Shown: positions 52,498-62,346, counted from the first letter of the stretch. The stretch is 64,000 nucleotides of DNA from Nitrobacter sp. 62-23 (GCF_001897285.1 NZ_MKSM01000104.1:28069-92068), one strand, 5' to 3'. Translations and numbers: made by a program. The notes: generated from the letters alone by a model not told the origin.

Positions 52498-53644
52498 CGC
52501 GTTCGTAAATCGTGAGCGTGTCCTGATCCAGCGTCTCGCTCGCACGAACCTTGAATTGAGACGATCGGGTGATGGCGTCGAGCGGCAAGAGGCCAAGCGC
52601 CGGCACCCCGTCGTCGCCGATCGGGTCGGGGCCACGCAGCAGCCACGCTTCATCGACCAGACCGGCCGCGATAAATGACGCTGCAACACGTGCCCCGCCT
52701 TCGACCAACAGGCGCGTGACGCCCCTCTCGGACAGGGCGCGGAGAACAGCGGCCAGATCGAGCCCGGGCGCGCCGGCGGCGACCGGAACGCGCACGACCT
52801 GCACGCCGGCTGCGCCGAGTTTCGCGGCCGTGGACGCTTCAATAGGGTCGGAGGCCATCACCCAAAGCGGGGTCTCGCGGACGGACCGCACCAGCCGGCT
52901 CTCATGCGGGATGCGCAGCGCGTGATCCAGCACCACGCGCAGCGGCGAGCGCGTTTCCATGCCCGGAAGCCGACAGGTCAGGAGAGGATCGTCGGCCAGC
53001 ACGGTGCCGATGCCCACCAAGATGCTGTTGCACTGCGCGCGCAACAGATGCACGCGCGCCCTCGCCGCCTCGCCCGTGATGGCGACCGGCTTGCCTCCGG
53101 CGGCCGCGATCTTTCCATCGCTGGACGTGGCGAGTTTGAGGATGACGTGCGGGCGCTTGTCCCGAACCCGCCGGAAATGGCCGGCATGATGGTGTGCCGC
53201 CCCGACCGCGCAAAGCCCGACTTCGACCGATATTCCGGCTGCCCGCAACCGGGCGTGGCCCTGCCCGCGAACTTCGGGGGTGGGATCCTCGATAGCGGAA
53301 ACCACACGCGTGATGCCCGCCGCGATCACGGCATCGGCGCACGGCGGCGTTTTTCCGACATGCGAACATGGCTCGAGCGTGACATACAGCGTGGCGCCGC
53401 GCGCCGCCTCCCCGGCGCGCCGCAGCGCCTCGGCCTCGGCATGCGGACGGCCTCCCGGCTGGGTCCAGCCGCGGCCCACGATCACGCCGTCTTTCACGAG
53501 GACAGCGCCCACCGCCGGATTGGGCGCGCTCGCGCCCAGACCGCGGCGGCCCAGCGCCAGCGCCAGTTGCATGAAATGCAAATCGGCGGCCTTGGCCGTC
53601 CGGAGCTTTTCGCCGTATTGCTCTTCCAGAACGCGGAAGATCAT
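52493..53644 (-). CDS. ribD: Bifunctional riboflavin deaminase/reductase RibD
   Basis: 383 residues. N-terminal deaminase with zinc ligands in RPHAEAEAL and [18 protein letters not shown]-terminal reductase with [30 protein letters not shown] and [13 protein letters not shown]. It performs the second and third steps of riboflavin synthesis. Its ATG overlaps the nrdR stop (ATGA). The TAG stop lies inside a family B repeat fragment, so the last few residues may have been set by repeat insertion. Confidence 0.95.
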   Translation of the reverse strand: MIFRVLEEQYGEKLRTAKAADLHFMQLALALGRRGLGASAPNPAVGAVLVKDGVIVGRGWTQPGGRPHAEAEALRRAGEAARGATLYVTLEPCSHVGKTPPCADAVIAAGITRVVSAIEDPTPEVRGQGHARLRAAGISVEVGLCAVGAAHHHAGHFRRVRDKRPHVILKLATSSDGKIAAAGGKPVAITGEAARARVHLLRAQCNSILVGIGTVLADDPLLTCRLPGMETRSPLRVVLDHALRIPHESRLVRSVRETPLWVMASDPIEASTAAKLGAAGVQVVRVPVAAGAPGLDLAAVLRALSERGVTRLLVEGGARVAASFIAAGLVDEAWLLRGPDPIGDDGVPALGLLPLDAITRSSQFKVRASETLDQDTLTIYERA

Positions 53645-54123
53645 TTGCGCAGCGGCACCTGCCGCGCGTCGTCCTCGCTGGAGAGTTCACCCAGCACCGC
53701 CTCGAAATCCTTGGCCTCTCGGAAATTGCGGTAGACAGAGGCAAAGCGCACATAGGCGACGTCATCGAGGCTTCGCAGATGCTCCATCACGATCTCGCCG
53801 ATGGTCTCGGACGAAATTTCCGCCTCGCCGCCACTCTCCAGTTCGCGGACGATGGCCGACACCATGGTCTCGACGCGCTCGGCATCGACCGGCCGTTTGC
53901 GTAACGATATTTGCAGAGAGCGCACCAGCTTGTCGCGGTCGAACGGCACCCGCCGTCCGTTGCGCTTGATGACCGTGAGTTCACGCAACTGCACGCGCTC
54001 GAAGGTCGTGAAACGGAAATTGCAGGCCATGCAGACGCGCCGCCGCCGGATCACGGCTGAATCTTCCGTCGGCCGCGAGTCCTTCACCTGGGTATCCAGA
54101 CTGTTGCAGCTCGGGCAGCGCAT
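53641..54123 (-). CDS. nrdR: Transcriptional repressor NrdR
   Basis: 160 residues from ATG 54123. The N-terminal zinc ribbon is [17 protein letters not shown] ... [16 protein letters not shown] (four Cys), followed by an ATP-cone ([20 protein letters not shown]). It represses ribonucleotide reductase genes in response to (d)ATP. It is placed before ribD, a common order in alphaproteobacteria. The open frame upstream runs into repeat C and is not coding. Confidence 0.95.
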   Translation of the reverse strand: MRCPSCNSLDTQVKDSRPTEDSAVIRRRRVCMACNFRFTTFERVQLRELTVIKRNGRRVPFDRDKLVRSLQISLRKRPVDAERVETMVSAIVRELESGGEAEISSETIGEIVMEHLRSLDDVAYVRFASVYRNFREAKDFEAVLGELSSEDDARQVPLRK

Positions 54124-54156
54124 CAACGCGCCTCCTCGTTTGCGTCGTGGCCAGGC

Positions 54157-54219
54157 GTGTCCCGGCCATCCACGTCCTGGAACCACGCACCGTTAAAGCC
54201 GTGGAAGCCCGGCGTGACA
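54157..54219 (+). repeat. Intergenic repeat, family C (second copy)
   Basis: GTGTCCCGGCCATCCACGTC (54157-54176) is identical to the left part of the copy at 50661. The right side, AAAGCCGTGGAAGCCCGGCG with TGAC, is related. It lies between glyA and nrdR. Confidence 0.7.
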
Positions 54220-54247
54220 GCGTGGTTGCATGGCCAAAGCGTCGTCA

Positions 54248-55549
<1,302 letters not shown>

Positions 55550-55843
55550 CTACAGAATATCCTTGGCGGCGCAGCCCGTTGAGACCGGGTGCGAGCAGCA
55601 GTAACGGGCGATCGAAGCGGCCCCAGCCAGATAGCACATCGGTTTGGGACGGCCAAGGTGTTGCGCCTGCGCTCTGACGTCTGGACAATATATGGTGGAC
55701 GCTGGGATTGCCAAAGCTCCGGGAGCAGCCCCCCTTCCCCTGAAGGTCTGGCCAAGCCCGGCACGGCCAGGGCCAAATCGGCGGAATAGTCCGGTCAGTG
55801 CACCCGGCTTCGGGCGGGCTGACCGGCTTATTGAGTTCGCAAG

Positions 55844-56011
55844 TTATTTCTCCGTGACGACCACGGTGTAGTGCACGGCGTCTGCGTCGATGGTCATCTT
55901 ATAACCGCCGACCGAAAACTCGTTGTGGAGCGATTTGGCGCCGCCCGACACGGCGTCCAGCTCATCCGACGTGAGAACACGAGTCTCGTTGTTTCTGGTC
56001 TGCTGGGACAT
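55844..56011 (-). CDS. Double-glycine leader peptide, copy 1
   Basis: 55 residues; too short for routine gene calling. AGGAG lies 7 bases upstream of ATG 56011. The leader LTSDELDAVSGG is the ELxxVSGG double-glycine motif at which C39-peptidase ABC exporters cut bacteriocin and RiPP precursors. The 31-residue core contains MTIDADAVHYTVVV, nearly matching the second peptide. It is second in a two-gene transcript. No exporter or maturation gene is in the window, so export would need a distant transporter. Confidence 0.75.
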   Translation of the reverse strand: MSQQTRNNETRVLTSDELDAVSGGAKSLHNEFSVGGYKMTIDADAVHYTVVVTEK

Positions 56012-56053
56012 TGCAGTCTCCTGAAGTTGATGTGCGTTTGGTTGACGTCAGTT

Positions 56054-56251
56054 TCAGCAGCCGTCGCCGCCGAAGCTGACGCAGGTGTGTTCGAAGCCGG
56101 GCCGGACAACGACGCCGTAATGATTGGCGTCGGCCTCGATCGTCATGAACATCCGGTCGACAAACACTACGGCTTTCATGCCGCCCGATACGTTGTTGAG
56201 TTCATCACCCGTGAGCGCACGGATGTCACCGGTCGTGGAAGGCCTGTTCAT
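56054..56251 (-). CDS. Double-glycine leader peptide, copy 2
   Basis: 65 residues, with GAGGAG 7 bases upstream of ATG 56251. The leader RALTGDELNNVSGG ends in a double glycine; the core carries MTIEADANHYGVVV, shared with the neighbouring peptide, and a C-terminal extension HTCVSFGGDGC with two cysteines that the other copy lacks. The stop is 42 bases before the start of copy 1, consistent with an operon and gene duplication. Function unknown; bacteriocin-like or signalling peptide are the obvious options. Confidence 0.75.
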   Translation of the reverse strand: MNRPSTTGDIRALTGDELNNVSGGMKAVVFVDRMFMTIEADANHYGVVVRPGFEHTCVSFGGDGC

Positions 56252-56445
56252 CGTGGTTCTCCTCGCTGATTGACACATCGTCTGTTTGACGACGCGACCA
56301 GGATGCAAGACAGAACCGGATCGGTCCGTGATTTGACTCACGTGCCAGCGGGCTTCAATGACACGGGTCACAAAATGGAACCGGTGCGGCAAGCGCAGCA
56401 AGACATCAGCCACCGCCGAGACCGTGCTGTTCGGTAGAAACTGCG

Positions 56446-56637
56446 TTATTTGGAAAGATGGCGACGAAGCGCGGCGACCGATGGCCCGACCTGTTCGGCC
56501 GCCTCCAGTAACGTCTCGCGGGAGACATTCAGCCGGCTCGCCCAGAGATCGGTCTGGGCGCGGTTACTGGTATCCACCGTGGGCTCTGGTCTTTGATAGG
56601 CGGATATCACTGATGCAACTGTGACAAGCTGGATCAT
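56446..56637 (-). CDS. Small DUF3606-like protein
   Basis: 63 residues. The C-terminal half, DLWASRLNVSRETLLEAAEQ with VGPSVAALRRHL, has the spacing of the DUF3606 family of small rhizobial proteins. The N-terminal part (MIQLVTVASVIS) is unusual, and the AGGGA upstream abuts the ATG too closely, so the true start may differ. Function unknown. It lies 194 bases upstream of the double-glycine peptides on the same strand. Confidence 0.55.
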   Translation of the reverse strand: MIQLVTVASVISAYQRPEPTVDTSNRAQTDLWASRLNVSRETLLEAAEQVGPSVAALRRHLSK

Positions 56638-56842
56638 TCCCTAAATCTAGCGATCGAATCGCAACCTGCCACAGCGCCATGCCGTAACGGTTAAGATACG
56701 GTTTCCGGTTTCGGCCAATCTGGAACCAGATCCACTTACGGCCATGAAATGACATGATTTCCGGGAAGGCTGCGCGCGCCCCGGAACACCGGGCTGTCTA
56801 TCGCATTATCGCGCCGTTCAACCCGTGGAAGAGGCAACCCCA

Positions 56843-57079
56843 ATGAGGAAAACGATTCTCGCCGTTTGCTGCGCAACGCTGATGGGCATCGGCACCGCTG
56901 CTGCACAGACTTATGGTGCGCCGGCTCAGGACACCACGACGCACAGTTCGTCCACATCCCCGCACGCCATGTCCAAGGGCAAGACAGCCAAAAGCAAGAC
57001 GTCGAAACACAAGACGGTCGGCATGTCGAAGGGATCCAAGACGAAGAGCGACATGAAACCGGACGATACGGCGAAGTAA
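56843..57079 (+). CDS. Small secreted Lys/Ser/Thr-rich protein
   Basis: 78 residues from ATG 56843, with GAGG 8 bases upstream. A clear signal peptide (MRKTILAVCCATLMGIGTAAA, cleaved before QTYG) is followed by a low-complexity, basic chain with KSKTSKHK and MSKGS repeats. Small exported proteins of this kind are common in Bradyrhizobium, function unknown. Confidence 0.65.
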   Translation: MRKTILAVCCATLMGIGTAAAQTYGAPAQDTTTHSSSTSPHAMSKGKTAKSKTSKHKTVGMSKGSKTKSDMKPDDTAK

Positions 57080-57177
57080 CTTCCTTCGCACCGCTAACGC
57101 CGCAGCCTCGCGCGGCTTCGGCGCTGCCTTGCTGTGACCTGGTTGTTCGATCGCCCTCACGCGTGAGCGGCGGGTGG

Positions 57178-57408
57178 TCATACCCGATAAATGGTCGCTC
57201 CTGCCACCGCGATCGCCAGCGCGATGAACGCGATCAGCCAATTGCGTGGGCGCGCGCCATAGCGGCCCTGGGCACGGCGCTCCGTAATGAGGGCCCGTTC
57301 GTACTCGTCGGAAGATGAAAAGATGCAGGCGAAGCCGCTGCGGGCGACCATTACGGCGGCTTCGAGCGATAGCAGATCGCTATGCGTTGTGCTGCGCGAA
57401 ATTCTCAT
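57178..57408 (-). CDS. Small tail-anchored hypothetical protein
   Basis: 76 residues. A polar N-terminal part is followed by RPRNWLIAFIALAIAVAGATI, one strong C-terminal transmembrane segment. No clear ribosome-binding site precedes ATG 57408, and no known family was recognised. Composition looks protein-like, so it is kept at low confidence. Confidence 0.45.
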   Translation of the reverse strand: MRISRSTTHSDLLSLEAAVMVARSGFACIFSSSDEYERALITERRAQGRYGARPRNWLIAFIALAIAVAGATIYRV

Positions 57409-57809
57409 AAGTGAATGCTGGAATCGTATGGTAAATAAATAGTTAACAATTCCCGCATTCGCCTGCGAAAGACTTCATCCCAGGCTTTTCAAAACCACCG
57501 AGGTCCTAGGCCTGCGTAATCTGGAGAGCCGGCGGGCCGCTGTCGAACGTCCCACTATGCTCCGAGAACCTGAAACGGATGAGGGCAGGATCACGATGTT
57601 TTGGGATTATCGATCCAGATCATGAACACGATCGATTCCAATATTTTTAGCGGGCGAAAAACCGCTACATACTTTCCTCATCACGCTCCAGCGGGAATCT
57701 GTGCTTACAATCCAGCCCCCGCCCGGTGCGCCGCGATGGCGATCCAACAATGCCCCCTTAACAAATCCAGCACCGGAAGCCTCCACCTCCAATCGAAGCA
57801 AAACATAAT
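57409..57809. other. Intergenic region, no gene recognised
   Basis: About 400 bases, noticeably AT-richer than the core genome. One open frame at 57601-57813 (plus) has no ribosome-binding site or domain and was not accepted. I see no hairpin-plus-T-run and no tRNA. Confidence 0.4.
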
Positions 57810-57876
57810 CTAAGATTTTGATTTGACGCGTTTTCTTTACGCGAACCGGTATCCCCTTCGCTCGAAAACGCTATAT
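57810..57876 (+). repeat. Repeat family B, left flank of the DUF4062 gene
   Basis: ATTTTGATTTGACGCGTTTT ... GCGAACCGGTATCCCCTTCG ... CTCGAAAACGCTATA is nearly identical to 50535-50592. It ends 44 bases before the DUF4062 start. An inverted copy follows the gene. Confidence 0.8.
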
Positions 57877-57920
57877 TCTGCGAGTCAATTGCTTACGATA
57901 TCAGCCGTATGTGACATCAC

Positions 57921-58859
57921 GTGAATCGAGTTTTTCAGGTTTTCATCAGTTCGACCTACAACGATTTGAGGGACGAACGACAGGCCGTGAGCAACACGTT
58001 GGCCAAGGCGGGATATATGCCCACCGGCCTGGAGCTGCTCCCGGCAGATAATCAAACGCAAGTGGACTACATCAAGCGGATCATTGATCGAAGCGACTAT
58101 TATATCGTGATCGTTGGTAGCCGTTACGGCTCACTCTCTTCCGACGGTCTGAACTTTAGCGAAGGAGCATTTGAGTACGCGCGGTCCAAAGACGTTCCGA
58201 TACTTGCGTTCCTGTCTGAAATTCCCGAACCGGACGCTGAGTTAAAAGACAAGCTGGACGCTTTCAAAGCTCGCTTGAGCGCTGGCGGTATCGTCGAATT
58301 CTGGACCAGCGAAAACGACCTTTGCATGAAGGCCATGATGGCCGTCGCGACCGCGGTGAACTTGAAGCCGAGGGCCGGCTGGATACGAGGCGACCAAGCC
58401 GTCGATCCGAAGGTTCTGCAGGAACTGGAAAGACTCCGCATCGAGAATGCGGACTTTCATCAGAAACTGGCCAATCTCAATCGCGGCTCGACGGAACTGG
58501 TGCCCGCAAGATCGGTCGACTCGGTCACCGTGGAATTCCTGGTCTATCGATCCGAGGAAGGGGCTCCGGATACCGTATCCAAGTCGATTTCATTGGGCGA
58601 TCTTTTCGTCGGAATTTATGATCAGCTTCTCAAAAGCCCCTCGGAAGCCTACGTTCGGGAGCTTGTCGGCTATTGGTACCGGCAGAAATTCCGTATGTCC
58701 GACTATTGGGAGCTTGGCGAAAAAAGCGCGACCGTCATCCGGGACCGGCTGGAAGCCATGGGCCTCATCAGATCCCGCTCGATCATTGCGGGATTTACCA
58801 ATCATATCGCCTGGTCCGTGACCGAGAAGGGAAAGCAGTTTCTCCAGTCGAGGCGCTGA
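57921..58859 (+). CDS. DUF4062 domain protein with C-terminal winged-helix-like region
   Basis: 312 residues, GTG start. The N-terminal 100 residues match DUF4062: FQVFISSTYNDLRDERQAV, MPTGLELLPADNQTQVDYI, IDRSDYYIVIVGSRYGSL and SFSEGAFEYA-like NFSEGAFEYARSKDVP. The fold is related to TIR/nucleotide-like domains and is found at the N-terminus of NLR-like and other putative defence proteins. A helical linker follows, then residues 230-312 (AYVRELVGYWYRQKFRMSDY, VIRDRLEAMGLIRS, WSVTEKGKQFLQ) resemble a winged helix. No partner gene is adjacent. GC is lower than neighbours, and inverted family B repeats bracket it. Function unknown. Confidence 0.85.
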   Translation: MNRVFQVFISSTYNDLRDERQAVSNTLAKAGYMPTGLELLPADNQTQVDYIKRIIDRSDYYIVIVGSRYGSLSSDGLNFSEGAFEYARSKDVPILAFLSEIPEPDAELKDKLDAFKARLSAGGIVEFWTSENDLCMKAMMAVATAVNLKPRAGWIRGDQAVDPKVLQELERLRIENADFHQKLANLNRGSTELVPARSVDSVTVEFLVYRSEEGAPDTVSKSISLGDLFVGIYDQLLKSPSEAYVRELVGYWYRQKFRMSDYWELGEKSATVIRDRLEAMGLIRSRSIIAGFTNHIAWSVTEKGKQFLQSRR

Positions 58860-58904
58860 TGACCGGTCGACCGGCTCTGCGCGTTCTTTCATATCGCGGT
58901 GGCT

Positions 58905-58984
58905 CTAGCATTTTCGCGCACGTCCTCGGGCCCTGACCCGCGGGCCGGTTCTCGTGAAGAAACCGCATCAAATCAAAATTTTGG
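58905..58984 (-). repeat. Repeat family B, inverted, right flank of the DUF4062 gene
   Basis: On the minus strand it reads ATTTTGATTTGATGCGGTTT CTTCACGAGAACCGG, then a diverged centre, then CGCGAAAATGCTA. It is degenerate but alignable to the copy at 57810, in opposite orientation. Confidence 0.65.
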
Positions 58985-59091
58985 AGTCTGTTTCTGATTC
59001 TGTCGGAAGCGAATCTCAGGAATTGTAGCAGCAGTCGCCGACACCCGATTGAAATAACTTAAGATTTTGGTTTTTCTTTTATAAAGATAAA

Positions 59092-59168
59092 TGGTCGGGG
59101 CAGCTGGATTCGAACCAACGACCTGCAGTACCCAAAACTGCCGCGCTACCAGGCTGCGCTATACCCCG
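59092..59168 (-). tRNA. tRNA-Pro (anticodon TGG)
   Basis: On the minus strand: acceptor CGGGGTA pairing TGCCCCG, D-arm GCGCAGCCTGGTAGCGC, anticodon stem GCAGT/ACTGC with loop TTTGGGT (anticodon TGG), T-loop GGTTCGAATCC, discriminator A, and an encoded CCA. 77 bases. Confidence 0.95.
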
Positions 59169-59244
59169 ATCTTCTGGGAAACGATGTCGTTACATGCTTC
59201 CGGCTGACGCGGCAAGCCGACCAGAATCTTTCCGCGAACGGCTC

Positions 59245-59736
59245 TCAATGGCGGTCGAAGAGCGGGTGCGAGACCCGGTCGCCCGGCGCGATGCCGTATT
59301 TTCTCGCGGTCCCCGCGATCACCTCGAGCACACCTTTGGCCAGACCGCCCGAGGAAATGGTGCGCGTCGATAATGGCTCAGTGTTCTCGGCAATCCGGAG
59401 AACGCGGCCGTCGGAATCGATAAAAATCATGTCAAGCGAGATCACGGTGTTCTTCATCCACATCGACACTGGCTGGGCCGGAGAAAAATCGAACAGCATC
59501 CCCTGCCCGTCCGGCAGATATTTCCGATACATCAGGCCCATCTCTTTTTCCTTCTCGGTCCTCGCCATCTCGACCGAGAACATTTTCACCCCGCTTTGAG
59601 TCGCGATTTCCAGCGGCTGGAATTCGGCGGCGCGGACGCCGGCGTCATACGGCGCGACCACGCCGATCCACGACAGCAGCGCAATCCATAAAAAGCCGCG
59701 CAGCCGCGCAAGACCGGCCTTCCCCATTCGCATCAT
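59245..59736 (-). CDS. DUF192 family exported protein
   Basis: 163 residues from ATG 59736, with AGG 8 bases upstream. A hydrophobic segment (GFLWIALLSWIGVVA) near residue 15 acts as signal or anchor. The DUF192 domain shows MARTEKEKEMGLMYRKYLPD, GMLFDFSPAQPVSMWMKNT, LDMIFIDSDGRVLRI and KGVLEVIAG. Function unknown, a small envelope protein. It lies 76 bases upstream (in its own direction) of tRNA-Pro. Confidence 0.88.
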   Translation of the reverse strand: MMRMGKAGLARLRGFLWIALLSWIGVVAPYDAGVRAAEFQPLEIATQSGVKMFSVEMARTEKEKEMGLMYRKYLPDGQGMLFDFSPAQPVSMWMKNTVISLDMIFIDSDGRVLRIAENTEPLSTRTISSGGLAKGVLEVIAGTARKYGIAPGDRVSHPLFDRH

Positions 59737-60129
59737 CGGATCAACCTGTCGGGACGAGAGATCATCGGCAATGGGGACGGCACGACGGCCCCGCCAGCAC
59801 AATCGATAGCGGGCCGGCTCGGCAACCGCAAAACACGATTTCCGGAAAATCGAGCCTCAAACGGTCGACGATCGATTCCTGCATTCAAAGCGTATTTCGA
59901 ACGGGAGCGGGCGGAAAACCACTCCGCACTTCGTTATCCCACTCTGTATTATCCCACTCTGTCTGAAGCTTTTTCGCTTCTCGCAGAATCAGGAGCGGGC
60001 CGTGATCTTGATTTGCCACGTTTCGTCACGCCACTGGCAGCCACGCCGAGTAAGCTCAATTGACATGCTCGGCTCGGAAACCCTGTAGCCAACGTGGCCT
60101 GCCGCCCTCGGCAACCCCGCTCGGCCGGT
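59737..60129. other. Intergenic region between DUF192 and the cold-shock gene
   Basis: 393 bases without a supported gene. It holds a direct repeat TATCCCACTCTGT at 59935 and 59949 and a degenerate family B fragment at 60004-60032 (GATCTTGATTTGCCACGTTT, CGTCACGCCAC). Confidence 0.5.
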
Positions 60130-60783
60130 TCAGTGCGAGGACAGGCCCGGCGCCCCCGCCTCCGGTTGAACCTCCGCCGCCATCATTCCCTTGGAGCCCG
60201 GCCCGAACCGGACCAGAACGAACTGTCCCGGCCGCAGTTCCGTCATGCCGAAACGCCGTAGCGTTTCCATGTGGACAAAAATATCCGGCGTCCCCTCGCC
60301 GCACGTCAGGAACCCAAAGCCCCGCAGCCTGTTGAACCACTTCACCTGCGCCCGCTCCAGACCGCTGGTCGGCGTCACGCTGACGTGGGTGCGTGGCGGC
60401 AGCATTTGCGCCGGATGGATGGCCGTGGACTCGTCCATGGACGTGATCCGGAACGCCTGATAGCCCTTCGCCCGCTGCACGCATTCGCAGACCAGGCGGG
60501 ATCCCTCGTAGGCCGTCTGGTAGCCGTCGCGACGAAGCACGGTGACATGCAGCAGCACGTCCGGCCATCCGTTATCAGGGACGATGAAACCATAGCCCTT
60601 TGAAGCGTCAAACCATTTGATGACGCCGCTGATCTCGACGATGTTGGCAGGGGATTCTCCAAGCCCCGTAAAAGGACCGACCCCCGATTCCCGATCCGTG
60701 GCTCCAGAGAAGTCCTTCGATCCAAGGTGATCTCTCACCGGCGGACCTCCAAACTTCCTGGATTCAAATCCGTCCGACCCCAT
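60130..60783 (-). CDS. Tandem cold-shock domain protein
   Basis: 217 residues from ATG 60783; a GTG at 60798 is in frame. Two CspA-like domains: the first GVIKWFDASKGYGFIVPDNGWPDVLLHVTVL, the second AQVKWFNRLRGFGFLTCGEG with PDIFVHMETLRR. Both keep the RNP1/RNP2 aromatic patterns. A ~50-residue polar N-terminus precedes them. Double-CSD proteins in Rhizobiales bind single-stranded nucleic acid; the specific target is unknown. Confidence 0.93.
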   Translation of the reverse strand: MGSDGFESRKFGGPPVRDHLGSKDFSGATDRESGVGPFTGLGESPANIVEISGVIKWFDASKGYGFIVPDNGWPDVLLHVTVLRRDGYQTAYEGSRLVCECVQRAKGYQAFRITSMDESTAIHPAQMLPPRTHVSVTPTSGLERAQVKWFNRLRGFGFLTCGEGTPDIFVHMETLRRFGMTELRPGQFVLVRFGPGSKGMMAAEVQPEAGAPGLSSH

Positions 60784-61220
60784 GACCCAGGACCCCACAC
60801 ATATACTACGACACTACGGCTGCCATCTGGATAACACCGTTATTCCCTGATGAATATAGCCGCGCGAATCTTAGGAATCAAAAGATAACACTATGGTTGA
60901 CGTCGCAAGACAAAAAATAATTTGACCCAAATCTATAAACAGCCTTGCACATACGCGAATCATTTTCGTTTCCGCTCCCGTTTTAGGATTTCTGTGTCGT
61001 TGATGTCGTCCGGGACGGGACGATCAGCCATCCAATGGCTGCTCGTTGAGGATAAGTGCCTTTGCGCCGCATTTCCGGCCATGATCGCCGGAAGCATAGC
61101 GCATAACAGAAATCATACATTGCAGGAGCGAGCAGCATCCGCAATTACATTCGTTTCAAACGCGCCTTGCGCGTTGTTGAAATCATTCCAGATGATGCGC
61201 GAACGTTGGAGAATCAACAA
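60784..61220. other. Intergenic region, no gene recognised
   Basis: About 440 bases between divergent genes. The 60840-60970 part is AT-rich and must contain the promoter of the cold-shock gene on the minus strand; a long untranslated leader would fit such genes but was not demonstrated. No repeat or tRNA seen. Confidence 0.4.
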
Positions 61221-61442
61221 ATGCACGATCAGGATAACCGGACGCAGCCGAAAAATCAGATGAGGCGGGAAGACGGGCAAGGATCAGAGCGAGCCGATAT
61301 CGTGCGGCGCGTGGCCAATTTCAAGGCACATCAAGCCAGGCTCCAACGCGAGCGCGAAGAATACTATCACTCCGTCCGCGCGCGAATAGATCGGGTCCTG
61401 GACATTCAACGGCCGGCGAACGGCGTCGGACGCTCTGGATGA
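61221..61442 (+). CDS. Small charged hypothetical protein
   Basis: 73 residues from ATG 61221, with GGAGA 8 bases upstream. Highly polar, with a predicted helical stretch VRRVANFKAHQARLQREREE and YYHSVRARIDRVLD, probably an amphipathic or coiled helix. No family recognised. Its frame is open further upstream without a better start. Confidence 0.5.
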   Translation: MHDQDNRTQPKNQMRREDGQGSERADIVRRVANFKAHQARLQREREEYYHSVRARIDRVLDIQRPANGVGRSG

Positions 61443-61603
61443 CGCCCTGCATTTCTGAGGCATTTCGACCTCGGCCGTCGGCTCATCAACAGGGGTTAGG
61501 CAGCGAAAGTACGGTTTTCCGCCCGCATCCTGCTCTGATCGGAATCGACTGCGTTCATGACGTTGGATGGATCCGAAATCGTCGTGATCAAGGAGACACA
61601 GAC

Positions 61604-62053
61604 ATGCGTTACCTTCATACCATGCTGCGCGTGCGCAATCTCGAGACCGCGCTGAAATTTTACCGCGATGCGCTCGGGCTGAAGGAAGTTCGCCGCGTTG
61701 ACAACGAGAAGGCTAAATTCACGCTCGTATTCCTGTGCGCGCCCGAGGACGAGGACCTCGTCAGGCAGTCCGAGGGACGCGGCGCGCCGCTAGTCGAACT
61801 GACCTACAATTGGGACGAGGAGACCTACGGCGAGGACCGCCATTTCGGTCATCTCGCCTATGAAGTCGACGACATCTACGCGACGTGCGAGCGCCTCATG
61901 AAGCTCGGTGTTACCATCAATCGTCCGCCCCGCGACGGCCAGATGGCGTTTGTCCGCTCGCCGGACCTGCACTCGATCGAATTGTTGCAGAAGGGCGTTG
62001 CCAGGCCGCCGGTCGAGCCGTGGAGTTCGATGCCGAACACAGGTCATTGGTAA
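61604..62053 (+). CDS. gloA: Lactoylglutathione lyase (glyoxalase I)
   Basis: 149 residues from ATG 61604, with AAGGAG 8 bases upstream. VOC-fold metal ligands are visible: His in RYLHTMLRV, Glu in PLVELTYNW, His in HFGHLAYEV and Glu in HSIELLQKG. It detoxifies methylglyoxal as the glutathione adduct. It is followed on the same strand by a 26-codon gene. Confidence 0.95.
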   Translation: MRYLHTMLRVRNLETALKFYRDALGLKEVRRVDNEKAKFTLVFLCAPEDEDLVRQSEGRGAPLVELTYNWDEETYGEDRHFGHLAYEVDDIYATCERLMKLGVTINRPPRDGQMAFVRSPDLHSIELLQKGVARPPVEPWSSMPNTGHW

Positions 62054-62154
62054 GATCGCGGACGACTGCCGCCTGTTCCACCGAAGCCGCAAGCAGGAAC
62101 GATTCCGCTTGCGCGGTGTTCTCCTTGCAAATCTTGACGTTCAGGGAGAACGGA

Positions 62155-62235
62155 ATGGGACGCGGAATCCTGCTTTGGCTGCTTGGCGTGCCGATACCGG
62201 TGATCATTCTTCTGTGGCTGTTCTTCGGTCATTGA
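62155..62235 (+). CDS. 26-residue single-pass membrane peptide
   Basis: MGRGILLWLLGVPIPVIILL with WLFFGH; nearly the whole peptide is one hydrophobic helix. AGGGAGAA lies 6 bases before ATG 62155. I recall very similar tiny proteins (MGRGILLWLLGxPxPxIIL) in many Bradyrhizobium genomes; function unknown. A terminator follows 22 bases after the stop. Confidence 0.75.
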   Translation: MGRGILLWLLGVPIPVIILLWLFFGH

Positions 62236-62256
62236 CGCCAGCTTCCAGCATCAATG

Positions 62257-62283
62257 AAGGCCTCGCTTCAGCGGGGCCTTTTT
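62257..62283 (+). terminator. Rho-independent terminator after gloA and the 26-residue gene
   Basis: AAGGCCTCGC-TTCA-GCGGGGCCTT followed by TTT: a 10-base stem with one mismatch, then a T-run. It should end the gloA transcript. Confidence 0.85.
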
Positions 62284-62346
62284 CGCATTCCCCGTCTCTG
62301 TATTCCGCCTCATATCCCCATCCCACAGTCCAGCAGTGGCGACGCG

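Noticed and set aside
57601..57813. 70-codon open frame on the plus strand before DUF4062
   Set aside because: No ribosome-binding site, no domain, and it runs into the family B repeat.
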